A DNA stretch of 64,000 nucleotides from contig OX578285.1 of assembly GCA_951217055.1 (NCBI GenBank), forward strand, positions 53,632,024 through 53,696,023. The letters run 5' to 3'. Both the position numbers and the translations under genes were made by a program. The stretch comes from Gerris lacustris (taxonomy: Eukaryota > Arthropoda > Insecta > Hemiptera > Gerridae). Each line of letters starts with the position of its first letter. The first letter of the stretch is position 1. Below the pieces are notes generated by a model that worked only from the letters and a program-made list of their open reading frames with translations, was not told the DNA's origin and did not search any database. Of the stretch, positions 15,538 to 26,881 are shown in pieces.

Positions 15538-16690
15538 AGGAACTGGACTTCCGATTGTCTGTCAGCTTCCGGTTTCCTACTTTCGATATCCTGTAAGTCA
15601 AACAAGGCACTTTTATGCTTCCGTTTTTACAAAAATGCGACGTTGCCATTCAGTACCATCTGTTTATAACTTTAAAGTCACAGGTTCATGGATTACGATA
15701 GTTTTGCAGTAAATATATAGACATCTTGTTTAAGTATATCTTGAAACTAGCAGTTTTACGGATTTTGATGATATTACCGTATGCATCTTTTAAGCGGCAA
15801 AGATAATTAGTCCATTCAATACGAACAAACAAATGGACTTCGGTGCTAAAAGTGGGGTATCTATAAATTTTAGATGTGTTTGGGACCTTTGCCACTAGTA
15901 AAAAATCGGTCCGACACAACTTAAACTAACTTTCTCATATAATCCCGTTCCCAGATCCTAGAACCTTTTTTCGACGAAATCTGATTTATTTTCATCAATA
16001 TCTCAGAAACTAGATTTTTCCCGGGAAAACGGTTTATATCGTTAGATTCGTATATAAATTGACTACATGTCAGAATTTTTTAAATCAAAATCGTTGGAAC
16101 CGTTTTCGAGAATTTTTTTTTCTGTGTTTTTGGGGTTAGCGCCTCCAAATTTGGAGATAAAATTCATGTATCTACTTCGGCTTAGGGTATGATACAACGA
16201 TATAAGCCGTTTTCCCCAACCATTGTAACCATTGGTGCTGAAATTAATGAGCTTGTACCAAAATAAGTTCCTGTTTAATGTTAATTACAATACTCTTGTC
16301 TTCTTCTATAAACGTTAAACACTCCACATTTCTCAGGGTGAGTCAGGATGTCTTGAGAGTGAGCGGCAATTCGAATTTCATCCTTGTTTGCATATTCAGC
16401 ACTTGCTACATAACAAAGAAAAGTATGCCACTAATAACGGGTTATCTCCTCTTAAAACGCAGGGGGTTCAAGGGGGACAAGTTCATCGTGTAAAGATTTG
16501 CAGTCGCAACTGTGCACAATATCATTCTAACACGAGTATTTATAACATTTTAAAACATCCACGGAGATCGTACAATATATCCTTTACATTCCAGTATCAC
16601 TTGAATATGTTGAATGAGAACTGATCCGTGAAAGGCCTTCTTCGAACCTCAACGATATTTATAACTACTAAATGTCAGAGCAATTTTTTT
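15538..16690. other. non-coding, no gene seen
   Basis: AT-rich sequence. Frames at 15686-15919 (minus) and 16278-16624 (plus) have no recognised domain. Confidence 0.4.
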
Positions 16691-16694
16691 ATTG

Positions 16695-17350
16695 TTAGTC
16701 ATATGCAATACTTCGACGACGATCTTCTTTGAAGTCCAATAATCTAAATTTTTGGTTTAATAATCGATGTTTAAAGTTCTCTTCTCTATGAGTCCTGACT
16801 AGGTAATAAATAGGTTTACTACGATAGCCCAATAATTTATACCCTGGAGCTACCTTTGGTGCAAATGAATGAATGACATGACATTCGTAGACTGGTATTA
16901 TCGTTTCGCAAAACACTACTATATGCTCCGTCTATATTGCACTCAATATGTTGTGTGATATGTTTACAATATGTTCAGCTTTCAAACGGGAGCCTTTCAA
17001 TTTTTTCTTTACAGGATCAAAACCCAACAGGGGCCCTATAGAATGAGGTTTGGAAAAATCAATTTCTATACTAGACTTTATTTCGGTCTTTAGAGTATTT
17101 TTATTTCCAATAAACTGTATAGAGTAATTTTTCCTTTCAAGGTGTTTGTTTATATATGAGTTTAAACCAGTTATTTCGTCCAGTTGGGAACTCTATAACA
17201 TCCGTAAAACTTTTGTCATCCCTTATATGCAATTTATTATTATCATTTTCAATAACGTTAGGGAATGAATTATAACCAGTAAAACTTATGACTGCAATAG
17301 AATAATGTTCATCGTTTAATTCAATTGGTGGAATAATGTTTGGTACGAGC
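16695..17350 (-). pseudogene. virus-like structural-type protein remnant
   Basis: Read on the minus strand, two reading frames joined by at least one shift give a protein with an N-terminal block containing IPPIELNDEHYSIA, a middle block with IDFSKPHSIGPLLGF, and a C-terminal block containing SFAPKVAPGYKLLG in the open frame 16695-16916. I associate this combination with a protein often found beside PLA2-like genes in Polinton/adintovirus-like elements of arthropods. Its exact role is not known to me. Stops and frameshifts show it is dead. The parallel orientation with the PLA2-like gene at 18270-18596 supports a common origin. Confidence 0.5.
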
Positions 17351-17376
17351 TCAGAGCTCGTGTCCGTTAGAGTGAA

Positions 17377-17453
17377 CGGTCATGGACACCTTCCCGGGGC
17401 CCGCTCTTAGACGTCCGTTTTTTCCCCTAGATAACCGAAGGTGTCCATGACCG
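17377..17453. repeat. inverted repeat, 17 bp perfect arms
   Basis: CGGTCATGGACACCTTC (17377-17393) and its exact inverse (17437-17453) enclose 43 bp. A direct GAGCTC duplication lies just upstream (17348-17359). It marks the boundary of the virus-like remnant, but its nature is unknown. Confidence 0.8.
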
Positions 17454-17459
17454 AGTGAG

Positions 17460-18269
17460 CGTATAATTCATTTCTGACTGTTAACCAACATGAACATCAC
17501 CATATAAAGAAATGTCAGACAAAGCGGACCACATAGTTCTCCGTCAAATTGTACTTACTTTAAAAATATAAAAATATACAGCTTGCTCGTAAATAGTCTC
17601 TTACGGGTAAGAGTCGTTAATAAATAGTCGTTGGGGTAATCCGTAACTATCTAACACTAGGGATATAGTCTTGTAAACTCTAATAGTGGTCGAATTTTCA
17701 ATCCCTGGCCATTTTGTGTGTTATTGAGACTATATATCAAACATTCTACAGGTTTACGCTTATTAGGTAAGTTATTTTGCATAAACGTCCCACGATAGTT
17801 GGGTATGTGCATAATTTTAGAGATCTAGTTCGTAATTACACTTTGCATTTACAGGGAGCAAAGACATTAGTTTTTTTTTTTGTCTTTTACAATGTTTGGT
17901 TGTGAGTACCACTGAACCAACTCTATACGGGGCCAAGTATATATTATACTAAGTGCTATTATATTATTACTGGTTTGATGTTCTAAAACTCTATTATAAC
18001 AGGCGACCTCTTCTAGAGGTTTTTTAATTTTTTTTTTTTTGCAGCCTTAGAGTCCTTGTAGTATTTCAAAGCTGCTGATGAATCACCGAATGCTGATGAA
18101 GTCCGGATAAAACTATATGTAAAAACCCATCTTTCGTAGGTTTTTTAATAATCGTGGTTTCCGTTTTATAACTTATAAAACAGTACGGCAGCCGTCGCTT
18201 GTTCTTCATTCTGTTTCTTCTTCTTCTGAAATCCTCCACCTTTCTTCGCTTTAGGCTTATCCTTGTTTT
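17460..18269. other. degraded region between virus-like remnants
   Basis: No intact frame. The minus strand carries short lysine-rich stretches at 18180-18269 that appear to be the decayed 3' end of the PLA2-like gene, and a poly-T run near 17872. Confidence 0.35.
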
Positions 18270-18596
18270 CTACTTTACTTTCATTATATTTGTTACCAGA
18301 TAAGCAGAGGATTCTTCACCTAACAAAGAATCAGCAGCTTTCACACGACTCCAGGCCTTTTCTATAAGCGTCTTATCAGCTTTTTGTCGGTCACTATCTT
18401 CTTTACCTTTTGAATATGCTATATTTTGTTCTAAACTTGCACGATCTAATTCGTTTACAGGTTTGCCTCCTCCCTTAAACCTTATGTCCAATTTAGTACC
18501 GGGACCACAATAATTGTATGAAGGTGGATGTAATTCAAACGGTAGTTTATTAATAACACTGTTTATCAATCCTGGACCTTTAACAGATCGAGTCAT
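18270..18596 (-). pseudogene. phospholipase A2-like domain gene, virus-like element
   Basis: A 108-residue open frame beginning with a short basic leader, then an INKLPFELHPPSYNYCGPGT stretch. YCGPGT resembles the Ca-binding loop of parvovirus-type PLA2 domains. Further on, where the family has an HD-Y catalytic motif, this copy reads LEQNIAYS, so the catalytic His-Asp is missing. The C-terminal half is a conserved K/A-rich helix region. Similar domains occur in densovirus capsid proteins and in adintovirus/Polinton-like elements integrated in arthropod genomes. The missing catalytic pair and the broken neighbours indicate an inactive endogenous copy. The strand is shared with the remnants at 16695-17350 and 14690-14890. 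Confidence 0.7.
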
Positions 18597-19129
18597 GCTG
18601 TGGTTACAATGATACTTGTCAATCTATTAATAACCTTGAAAATATTATGAAGTCTTAAACACAGTCGAGAACATGAAGTTGGAACAACAGGACAAAGGAG
18701 GATCACTAAAGATCGAAGATGTTTACCATTTAGTGAATATTATTAAGTATCGTTCCTAATTCTCCCCTACTACTCTTACTTTCTAATAGCAAACCGAAAC
18801 ACTATGATCAGGTTGACTTGGATAACTATACAAGTTAATTAGAGCAAAGAAATGCACACAAGAAAACATTTACTGTGGGTTTCAAATATTCAAAGATTAG
18901 TACACCGTTATTTGGGAGAGGTTTGGAACTAGGAGAATACGAGCCATGTTCAAACAACATTTTAGACATGCTACATATTTTCTTCTCTACATTCTACATA
19001 CGTCTTGAATTATTATGGAACTCCGATGAAGCAGGCATTTCACATACAGTTGATAATTACTTCTGATTCAGGGGGTCATATATTGATAGAATAACTTATA
19101 AGAAATTGTAAAAGTACAGATGCCTATCT

Positions 19130-19446
19130 CCAGAGCTATCACTTTGGAGAATAATTGATGCTTACCATCAGCGTATTGTAAATGTAAGCATTCTTCGCGA
19201 AAACAGTGATGCCTTGAATCTTGAATATCTTATAGACAGCTTAGCTAATGAATCATTTGATGCAAAGTATATAAAAAATAATGAAGTTGATTTCAATGGA
19301 AAACGTGTGAGTCATGTAGGATAACCAATTGAAACGTCTGATACTGCAACTAAGAATTACGTGAATATTTTTTTAAGATTACGCTCTCTCGTAAGAGACG
19401 TGTATATTTTACCCGTTAATAAGCTCGTGTCAAATATTAGCGTTTA
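19130..19446 (+). pseudogene. possible virus-like minor protein remnant
   Basis: Plus-strand frame with stops, containing a DFNGKRVSHVG block followed, after a stop, by a SDTATKNYV block. The 'N-R-hydrophobic-VG ... SDA--K-YV' pattern recalls trimeric fibre-like repeats found in virus-like elements. It lies beyond the PLA2-like gene in the opposite orientation. The assignment is tentative. Confidence 0.25.
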
Positions 19447-19589
19447 GTGATGCTTCAGAGCGAGGGTATTGTAAATGTAATGCACAATACCTTATAGGTT
19501 TTTTAGAGTCCTCGCAAGTTCAATTTTTTCCTGTAAAAAGCTAAGGGTGGCTCCTATGAAAGTTTTGTCTATACCCCGTTTGAAAGTTA

Positions 19590-19800
19590 TTAGGTGCTGT
19601 ACTCCTGCCTCAATTAAATCCTGGAAATTACAGAGATATCTATGTGATATATGGTACAGATTATAATATTGCGGATGTAGGTTCACGTGGACTTGGTCCA
19701 AAAGAGTTGTACGAATGTACGGACTGGTTTAACGGTCCATCCTGTTATTTTGACCAGGTTACATCTTGGCCATCGTCGAAATTCCTTCCTATACTTTAAG
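19590..19800 (+). pseudogene. Bel/Pao retrotransposon fragment
   Basis: Plus strand reads YNIADVGSRGLGPKELYECT, then a WFNGPS block and WPSS. The N-AD-SRG block followed by an 'L...W..GP..L' block is the segment after the RNase H domain in Bel/Pao and related LTR retrotransposons. Only about 65 codons remain and no LTR is seen nearby. Confidence 0.65.
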
Positions 19801-21414
19801 AAGAGTTATCTGAAATAAAATATCAGGCTTATTTTTCAGATATGAGTATGGTGGAAGCGATAAATATTTCATTTGATAACTTTTTAAACATTCTACGTTT
19901 ACAAAAGTATGTGCTTATGTTTTAGTTTTATCAACAACATTTAAGTCAAAAGTAATTTAAATTTAGCAGCAAAGGTTTGTCAGGCCCACTATCTGTTTGT
20001 AAATTGTAAATGGTTTTATATTGTTTCTTAGTTGAGCAGTTCTTCAGTGAAATTAAACTGCTAGAGACTGGCAAAACTCGTTTGCCTACTACTTGTTTTT
20101 AGATCCAGCATGGTTGAGATATGAGTTGGAGAATTAAAACATAGTTCATTAAGGTTATGAAGTAAATCATCCTTATTTGCTTCCCAATAACTGTCACTCT
20201 TCTAATCTCCTTAAAGTTACTTTCATTATTGTTATTGGTATGCTGGTCTGTCACAGTTCGTGTCTTAGTTCAATCTGTACATGTGTAAGTAATGTGCAAA
20301 GTGTTAATTGGTATTGTCTGTTAATTTATTTAATTGTGCAGCTATCTACTCATTCAGGTGACTATGGGTGCCTAGTTAGAGAATTGGCCCCTATTCTCCA
20401 ACATTTGTTTCAATATATTAAATTTAATTAGTTTTGTTTTCGTTGTTCATTCTATTGGAGTGTAGACTTCGTTTAGTTTGATTCCCTAAAGTCTAAGAAA
20501 TAGATTATTCTTTGCTAGTAATTATGTAATTATTACAGCATGTCCATTCCTGTATTTATTTATTTATTTATTTTTTTTTTTTACTTCTAGCATTAAATTT
20601 AGTTTATTTTACTCTTTGTATATATGTTTTTCATGCAACTGATATAATTGGTATTACAGCCTGTAGAGGAGCGGACTGTGACTCCGACTACTTCTTACTT
20701 AGAATTGAATACCGGCAGAGGATATCGAACTTACAGAGTGGAAAAGCCACTGTGAGAGAGGAGTGGGAGGTAGAAAAGCTAATAAGAGACCCAGAGGTAA
20801 TGCTGAATTTTCAAACCAATCTTGAAGAAAAGCTAAATATGTCGACGAACTCCAGGAGTGCTTTTTTAAAAATAAAATTACAAAAATGATTTTAAGTACA
20901 AATCTCATATATAATGAGTAATAACACCAGCTATGTGACAACGTATACTAAAGCAATAATGAGTGGTGAATAAGAGAAGAAATGCATGAATGTGTTCGGC
21001 TCTGGGTGTGACCGGTTTATATACTAAGGCTAGTCGGCCGAAAATCCCTAAATTTTGAAATCGAAATACGGGTACTATAAAAACGTATGCACTAATGAGA
21101 AAATACCGTGTGCCAAATTTTGGCCAAATCGGTTGACACTTAGGTGTCCCGTCAAAGCCTAGAAGTTTTTGCAATTTTGCAACCCCTACTAACCATCCTT
21201 AGCATTAGTGTGAGAATTGAGAACCCCAATCAGAAATAGAATCGGCCAATACTTGCCGACACGCACTCTGTTCCGACCACTGAACAAGTTTTATCTTTAT
21301 ATAATGTCGTATATAATCAGATAGGCAAACCAGCGCTTCGTCATCACAACCCTGGATAGACGAACCCGCAACACATTACTACAGTTTCGCCTGGTTCTGC
21401 CATTTATAGCCCCA
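19801..21414. other. non-coding, no gene seen
   Basis: Contains a TTTA-type simple repeat near 20554-20580. Minus-strand frames at 20699-20941 and 20905-21174 are short and unrecognised. Confidence 0.4.
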
Positions 21415-22627
21415 TAGAGATGATTAGTAATGACGTCACAAGATGGCGTAAGCTTTCGATAATTTATTCGATTCGGTTTGTTGTGTTCCTTTTCCTTATC
21501 ATTTGTTATCAATCCCATGTAAAATGAATGGGAGAATTTTCTTAACTTTTTAAATAATTAATTATTAAATTATTATTAATTTATAAGACTTTTCAACCTT
21601 TGAACGTTATTATACTAAGTCTATTTTAACAATGTAAGATAAGAAAACATTAAAAATTGCCTTTCTAGTGGTTTAAAATAAGTATTATTGTGAGTGTGTT
21701 TTATGTATTGATACCGTTCGGGTCCGTTCTTATTTATTGTTTATTTTTTAAATGGTTTTTCTATTTTAGTTTGTATATTATGTCTTCCACCTCCTCGCGC
21801 GTTATGAAAATTTCATCTATACTTAATTTTTTTCGGAGGACAAAGCTATTCTTTGTAAAAGTATGTCAGAGTAATTAAGTAATATTAAATTAATGTATTA
21901 AATTAGTTTTTAATCAAAATTTTAAACAAGTATACATGCGACGCACTCATATCTTAAATTATCATACTCGTTATTATAAATAAACAAATAAATAAATAAA
22001 TAAAACAGTCTGGTCTTTGTCTCGTCATCAACGTCTTTTTCCTAGGCTGATCACTGATCTATTTTACAGTAGATATTATGTTCCAACATCAGAGAAATAT
22101 AATGCACATTGTAAGTAACCAGGAACAAAATATTATTAGCAAATAATCTTTTATTACCTGGCAGATTAAGTATCACTATCTTTCTACAAGTCCTGTATCC
22201 TGAGTATACTTCATTGAGTTTCAAAACTTGAGGAAAATTTATTTTCGGACACACAATATGAACACGAACACACCCTGTGAATTTTTATGGCACCAGGAAA
22301 TACAAAAAATCAAGTATAAAGATTAATAACTCAAATAGCTTTTTCCATGATATGACCCTTCACACAAATACTCATTTTAAATAACTGAAACGAAAGTTTT
22401 TAATGTTTTCTTTGTTACACTCGTTAAAAAAGACTTGGTACAATAATGTTCAAAGGGTGAAAACTCTTATAAATTAATAATAATTTAATAATTAATTATT
22501 TAAAAAGTTGAGAAAATTCTCCCATTCATTTTACATGGGTTTGATAAGAGGTGATAAGAAAAAGGAACATAACAAACACTGAGTTAAATTTTCGAAAGCT
22601 TTCGTGACGTCACACTAATCATCTCTA
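21415..22627 (+). mobile_element. long-TIR DNA transposon, copy 1
   Basis: Ends read TAGAGATGATTAGT at both sides with a TGACGTCAC block just inside. The terminal inverted repeats are about 240 bp with small differences. A TA follows the right end (22628-22629), while the left flank reads CA. A near full-length second copy lies inverted at 47139-48367. Inside are short frames conserved in both copies: one on the plus strand (21690-21878, with GSVLIYCLFF) and one on the minus strand (22051-22254, with VYSGYRTCRKIVIL). These may be relics of a protein I do not recognise. Confidence 0.85.
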
Positions 22628-22659
22628 TAATGTGAGGGCTGTTAGGACAGATCTTCGTT

Positions 22660-23298
22660 TAGGCCGACTTTTATAAATGATCTCTTTACCCAAGCCATAG
22701 ATAAATTAGCAATTAAACCCAAATTCATAGCCAAATATGTAGACGACTTAATCATAATCACAAAAACGTCCTACGTAGAAGAGACTTATAACATTCTCAA
22801 TAATCAAAATAAAAACATAGTATTCACTATGGAAAAAGAAGTTGGAAATAAAATAAATTACCTAGATATAACTCTTATAAAAGAAGGAAATGGTAAAATC
22901 TCCACCGTATGGTATGGAAAAAGAAATAAAATAAACAGGTCAAGTGTGTGCTAGTCAGCACACAGCGAGGGTCCGTAAGCCACACTATATAGTGTTTAAC
23001 TGTAAAGTGTATAAACAGTGTTTTTTTAAAATGCTAAAAAGCTTACTTTGAACCATTCTAAGGGTCTAATATTCTCAAAACACACTCTAATAAAATATTT
23101 TTTTGCCACTGAACCGGACTACAACCATATAAATAAATACATCGAAAATACCATAATTAGAAAAAAAACAACGTATTTTGTCAATAAAAAATAAAATAAT
23201 ATTTTTTTCGAAATTTCCAAAAAGTGGTATCTTTACTTTTGGTCGAAGAATCTTCAGGAATTTTTTCAGATTTTTTGCACTTCACATAAGCGAGATAG

Positions 23299-23330
<32 letters not shown>

Positions 23331-24412
23331 GTTTCAAACCCGCTTCAAACTCGCCTACGCTCGCCCTATCAAAGTTATAATCAAAGAATTATATATTTTT
23401 GTAATCAGCTCGACGTACCCTTTCATATGATACCCCTCACGGTGTCGAAAAAAAATAAAAAAATTTTAACCCTTAAGATTTTTTACCCTAATTTTTTTGA
23501 AAAATATTTTTTTTAAGTCGCTATATTTTTAAAATATATGGGCAGGTACAAGACACATACATGCCAAATTTCAAAGTGATCGGACGAAAGGTGTAGCCGT
23601 GAGAGCACGCGAGAGGACGGACGGACAGACACACGCAGGAAAATATATGGGTCCTTGGTTTTGCCTACGGACCCTAAAAAGGCTTATTCCTAAACTACCA
23701 TTCATCCCATCTTTTCTACCAAAAACGAAATACTGTCCTTAATTTAATAAAGAAAGGTATCTCTCTGACTGACAATAAACATATCCCGAAACTAAAAAAC
23801 ATAATTTTTAATAAACTCATAAAAAATAGTTACCCTGTAAACGTAATAAAAATATTCTGGTACACGGCATTAACAAACACAACCCCTCCAAAAAACCAAC
23901 CTGATAACACTTTTGTTTACAAATCCCTGACCTACATACAAGGCTTGTCAGAGAATATCCAAAAAACTTTCAACGATTTTGATTGTGATAAATTAAAATT
24001 CGGTTTAAAACCAACAAATAAAGTAAAAAGTTGAAAGTACCCAAGTACCCATAACAACCTAAAAGAGAAAACCGAAAAAGGGAAAAAAACTAATGTAGTC
24101 TACAAAATCCAATGCAAAGACTGTGATCAAGTCTACTTTGGAGAAACTATGCAAAGGCTTGAAAACAGATTAATACAGCATAACTATGATATAAGAGCTA
24201 AGAATGACAAGACAGCGCTTTCATCACATATAAAAAACAATAGTCATAAAATAGACCAGGAAAAAACTATAATTCTTGACACTGAAAGACATGAGTCTAA
24301 AAGGAAATATTTAGAAGCCGCGTATATAACTATGACTAAAAACACAATGAATCACAAATCTGACTCCAGGGACATAAATAAGTATTATTCAGCCATTTTA
24401 AAAATGAAATAA
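22660..24412 (+). pseudogene. Penelope-like element 1, RT plus GIY-YIG, interrupted
   Basis: Starts 5'-truncated in the reverse transcriptase: KYVDDLIIITK with YVDD at 22736-22747, then a NKINYLDITLIKEG block. After an insertion (22968-23675) the thumb region continues near 23685 (LNYHSSHL, KKGISLTDNKH). The C-terminal GIY-YIG endonuclease begins at about 24095 (VVYKIQCKDCDQVYFGET) and runs to the stop at 24412, ending with the family-typical DSRDINKYYSAI block. RT and endonuclease fused in this order define Penelope-like elements. A stop near 24033 and frame changes show it is inactive. The 3' UTR runs to the hammerhead-like motif at 24960. Confidence 0.9.
22968..23675. mobile_element. non-autonomous element inserted in Penelope-like element 1
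   Basis: Ends AGGGTCCGTA (22968) and TACGGACCCT (to 23675) are inverted. The insertion separates two parts of the PLE reading frame. The 3' part holds a GACGGACGGACAGACACAC tract and TACGGACCCTAAAAA, a terminal pattern common in insect MITE-like repeats. It contains a 28-base G run at 23300-23327. An 8 bp hairpin (TGTGTGCT/AGCACACA, 22945-22964) precedes the left end, so the true border may be about 30 bp further left. Confidence 0.65.
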
Positions 24413-25050
24413 CTTTTCAGCATTATTTAAATCAAATCTCCCGCCTAAAATATTTTTGTTTTACGTTTTTTTTATTCATATTTAAAATAAAAAAACGAGA
24501 TTACGTTTTTAAAATGAATTAGTATAATATTTTTTTAATTTATAAAATTTTATAATTAAATTTTAAGTTTTTAAGTAATATTACTATGACATAATCAGGA
24601 AGGTTCGACACAGGTTACCAAAGAGTTACCACACGTTACCGGTTTTTAAGTTTTAATTGTTAATGTTCCTCGATGTTTCCTTATGTTTTTAGTTTAATTA
24701 GAATTGTTATTTGTTACTGTTATAGTTGGTATACTGTTATTATCGATAGTAGTGTTCCGGGAGATAATAAAAAAAAAAAAAGATGAAGAACCCAATACAA
24801 TTTGGGAGATACTTGTGTTTAAACTAAAGTTCTGGATATAACTATTTCACTCGACCGGTAGGAAATACTTTATTGTGTGCGTAAATTATGTTAGATTTGC
24901 ACAAAAAAACAAACATGTTCTAAATAGTTGTAATTTATAATATAAAATATGATGTTTCAGGCACGTCTATGCCCCGGAGAGGGGCGAAATATAGCCAAAA
25001 AGACAACATGAATTAACTGCGTCTTTTATTATTTTAAACCCTTAACGACC
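24413..25050 (+). mobile_element. 3' untranslated and terminal region of Penelope-like element 1
   Basis: AT-rich, non-coding tail after the endonuclease stop. It ends with a terminal motif containing a strong stem at 24960-24996. Confidence 0.5.
24960..24996 (+). ncRNA. hammerhead-like motif, degenerate box 1
   Basis: GGC (24960) ... GCCCC, loop GGAGA, GGGGC, then GAAAUAUA and GCC (24994-24996). Stem I and stem II pair perfectly and box 2 is intact. Box 1 reads ACGUCUAU, far from CUGANGA, so it is probably inactive. Confidence 0.4.
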
Positions 25051-25993
25051 CCTGTTGGAAAACTTAGTTTAGGGCGAACTTTGATTATGCAGCCAAACCT
25101 GATGAGAATCGTTACCTTTAAACACATGAACAATGAACACGGTAAGACAAAAGAACACCAACCATGTGTAGTTCTTAGACGCTAATAGTGGACGTCCACA
25201 ATCAAAGGATATCCAATAATTTATTTTTCTAAGTTAATATCATTCATTATCATTATTATCATGCAGTACCAGTGAAAGAGACTTTACCAGATCCCAATTA
25301 CCGCTTCACATTTCACCTCGCTCACACACGACCACACAATCATCACAGATTACACCACATTTCATATGTTTTATAGTTAGGATGTATCATTATTATATTA
25401 TATATATATATCATATATTGTTAGCATTAATTTCTCTTTATACATTATATCTTCATCGTATCATCCACCATGTTTACTTATTTATTACTATATTTTGAAG
25501 ACCCTATCTAACCACCCTCACCCTATAACTACAGTCCGCACGCAATAATTTAACTGACCCGGGACCGGAATCAGGCGCAAGCCCTTCCGTACCGAACAAA
25601 CTCAAAGTAAAAAATGAAAAAAAAGACCAAAATTAGTTGATTGCAGTTTAATCGGTAGCTATAAGGGGGGGGGGGGGGGCAAAATGTGTAAACAATGATC
25701 ATTAAGTTATCCATTTAAACTATATCCTAATCAACCAAATCGTAAAAAACCGCTAAATAAACAGTTTTTTAAATGTTACCTCTAGAATAATTAATAAAAG
25801 TTACACAAAAAAGTACATAACAATAGTTACATCACTATTCAAGAGCTTTTTAAGGATATACTCGTACATAATTATGGGTGTAAAGTATTTTATCTACGAT
25901 TGATACGAAATATAAACATTATATCTTTGTTTAGATGCGTAGAAAGTGATTATTTACGTACTTGTATTCATTGCGCATGCGCGTCTCATAGTT
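25051..25993. other. non-coding, no gene seen
   Basis: AT-rich. A 15-base G run lies at 25665-25679. Confidence 0.45.
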
Positions 25994-26049
25994 CTGAAGA
26001 ATTCCTCTTCTTTACCACGCTAGCGTGGTAAAGAAGAGGAATTCTTCAG
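25994..26049. repeat. 56 bp perfect palindrome with no loop
   Basis: Left half 25994-26021 and right half 26022-26049 are exact inverses. The centre is CCACGCTAGCGTGG. Flanks do not extend the symmetry. Confidence 0.97.
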
Positions 26050-26147
26050 CTTTACTCACGATTAGCGAGTTTGTTTACATTTAACAGAAGTCATTTGCTA
26101 TTCTTTTATTAAAGTAACTGTTTATATCGAGTTTTTAGTGAAAAACA

Positions 26148-26534
26148 ATGAGTGAATCAAGTGACTTTGACGAAAATGTGGAGAATAATACTCCTCCAGA
26201 AATAATTAATTCGCCAAAAAATACAACTCAAGAATTAATGCCATCTTTATCAAGAGAGAGATACGAACTTACATACAGCAAGTTTATTTTTTTCTGTATT
26301 TATTATTTAAATCTAACAATCGTAGATAAAGTACGGTACGCAACTGGGAAAACGGCATTTTGCATTGCTCGTGTGGTTTTACTACCCTCGCTGTCGCTCG
26401 GGTGCAAACTCCACACTCGCATGCAAAATACTACTTTCCGCACTCGACGCGTAATGTACTATTATATATTTGCACCCCTGTACCCTTGGGTACAAATATT
26501 ATATTATAAAAAAAAAGGTTTGAGAATATTGTAG
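26148..26534 (+). pseudogene. possible tyrosine-recombinase (Crypton-like) N-terminus
   Basis: A 128-codon frame with a good start context (AAACAATGAG). Residues 1-35 are acidic and polar. They are followed by LSRERYELTYSKF, which resembles the 'RY---Y--F--W' start of the core-binding domain in arthropod Crypton-like tyrosine recombinases. After about residue 46 the sequence changes character to hydrophobic and then GC-rich unrelated sequence, as if truncated by an insertion. No catalytic residues are present. It could equally be an orphan fragment. Confidence 0.3.
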
Positions 26535-26881
26535 ATAAGTTTTCCACTTTTATTTATTTTTCTTCACTTGCTCCTAGACTTGTCCTCCATTTTGTTAGCT
26601 TCTTTCTTCTACCCTCTAATACTTTAAATATTTCACACGCTTCATCTGCTACCTTAGTGAGAACATCCTTAAAGTTAGTTCATGCTTCTTCTACGTCTAC
26701 TTTGATTTCCCAATCAGTTTTTTTTCGATGACATTAGTCTAATTTCCTTTGGAGCTTATAAAAAAGATTAATTAGTCGAAAACAATAACCAAATCTAAAA
26801 ATTATGTTTTTGGTCCCCTTTTAAAGGGTATTTTAAATCATCCTAATTAATTTTTATATCCTGACTTTGACCGATTATTAT

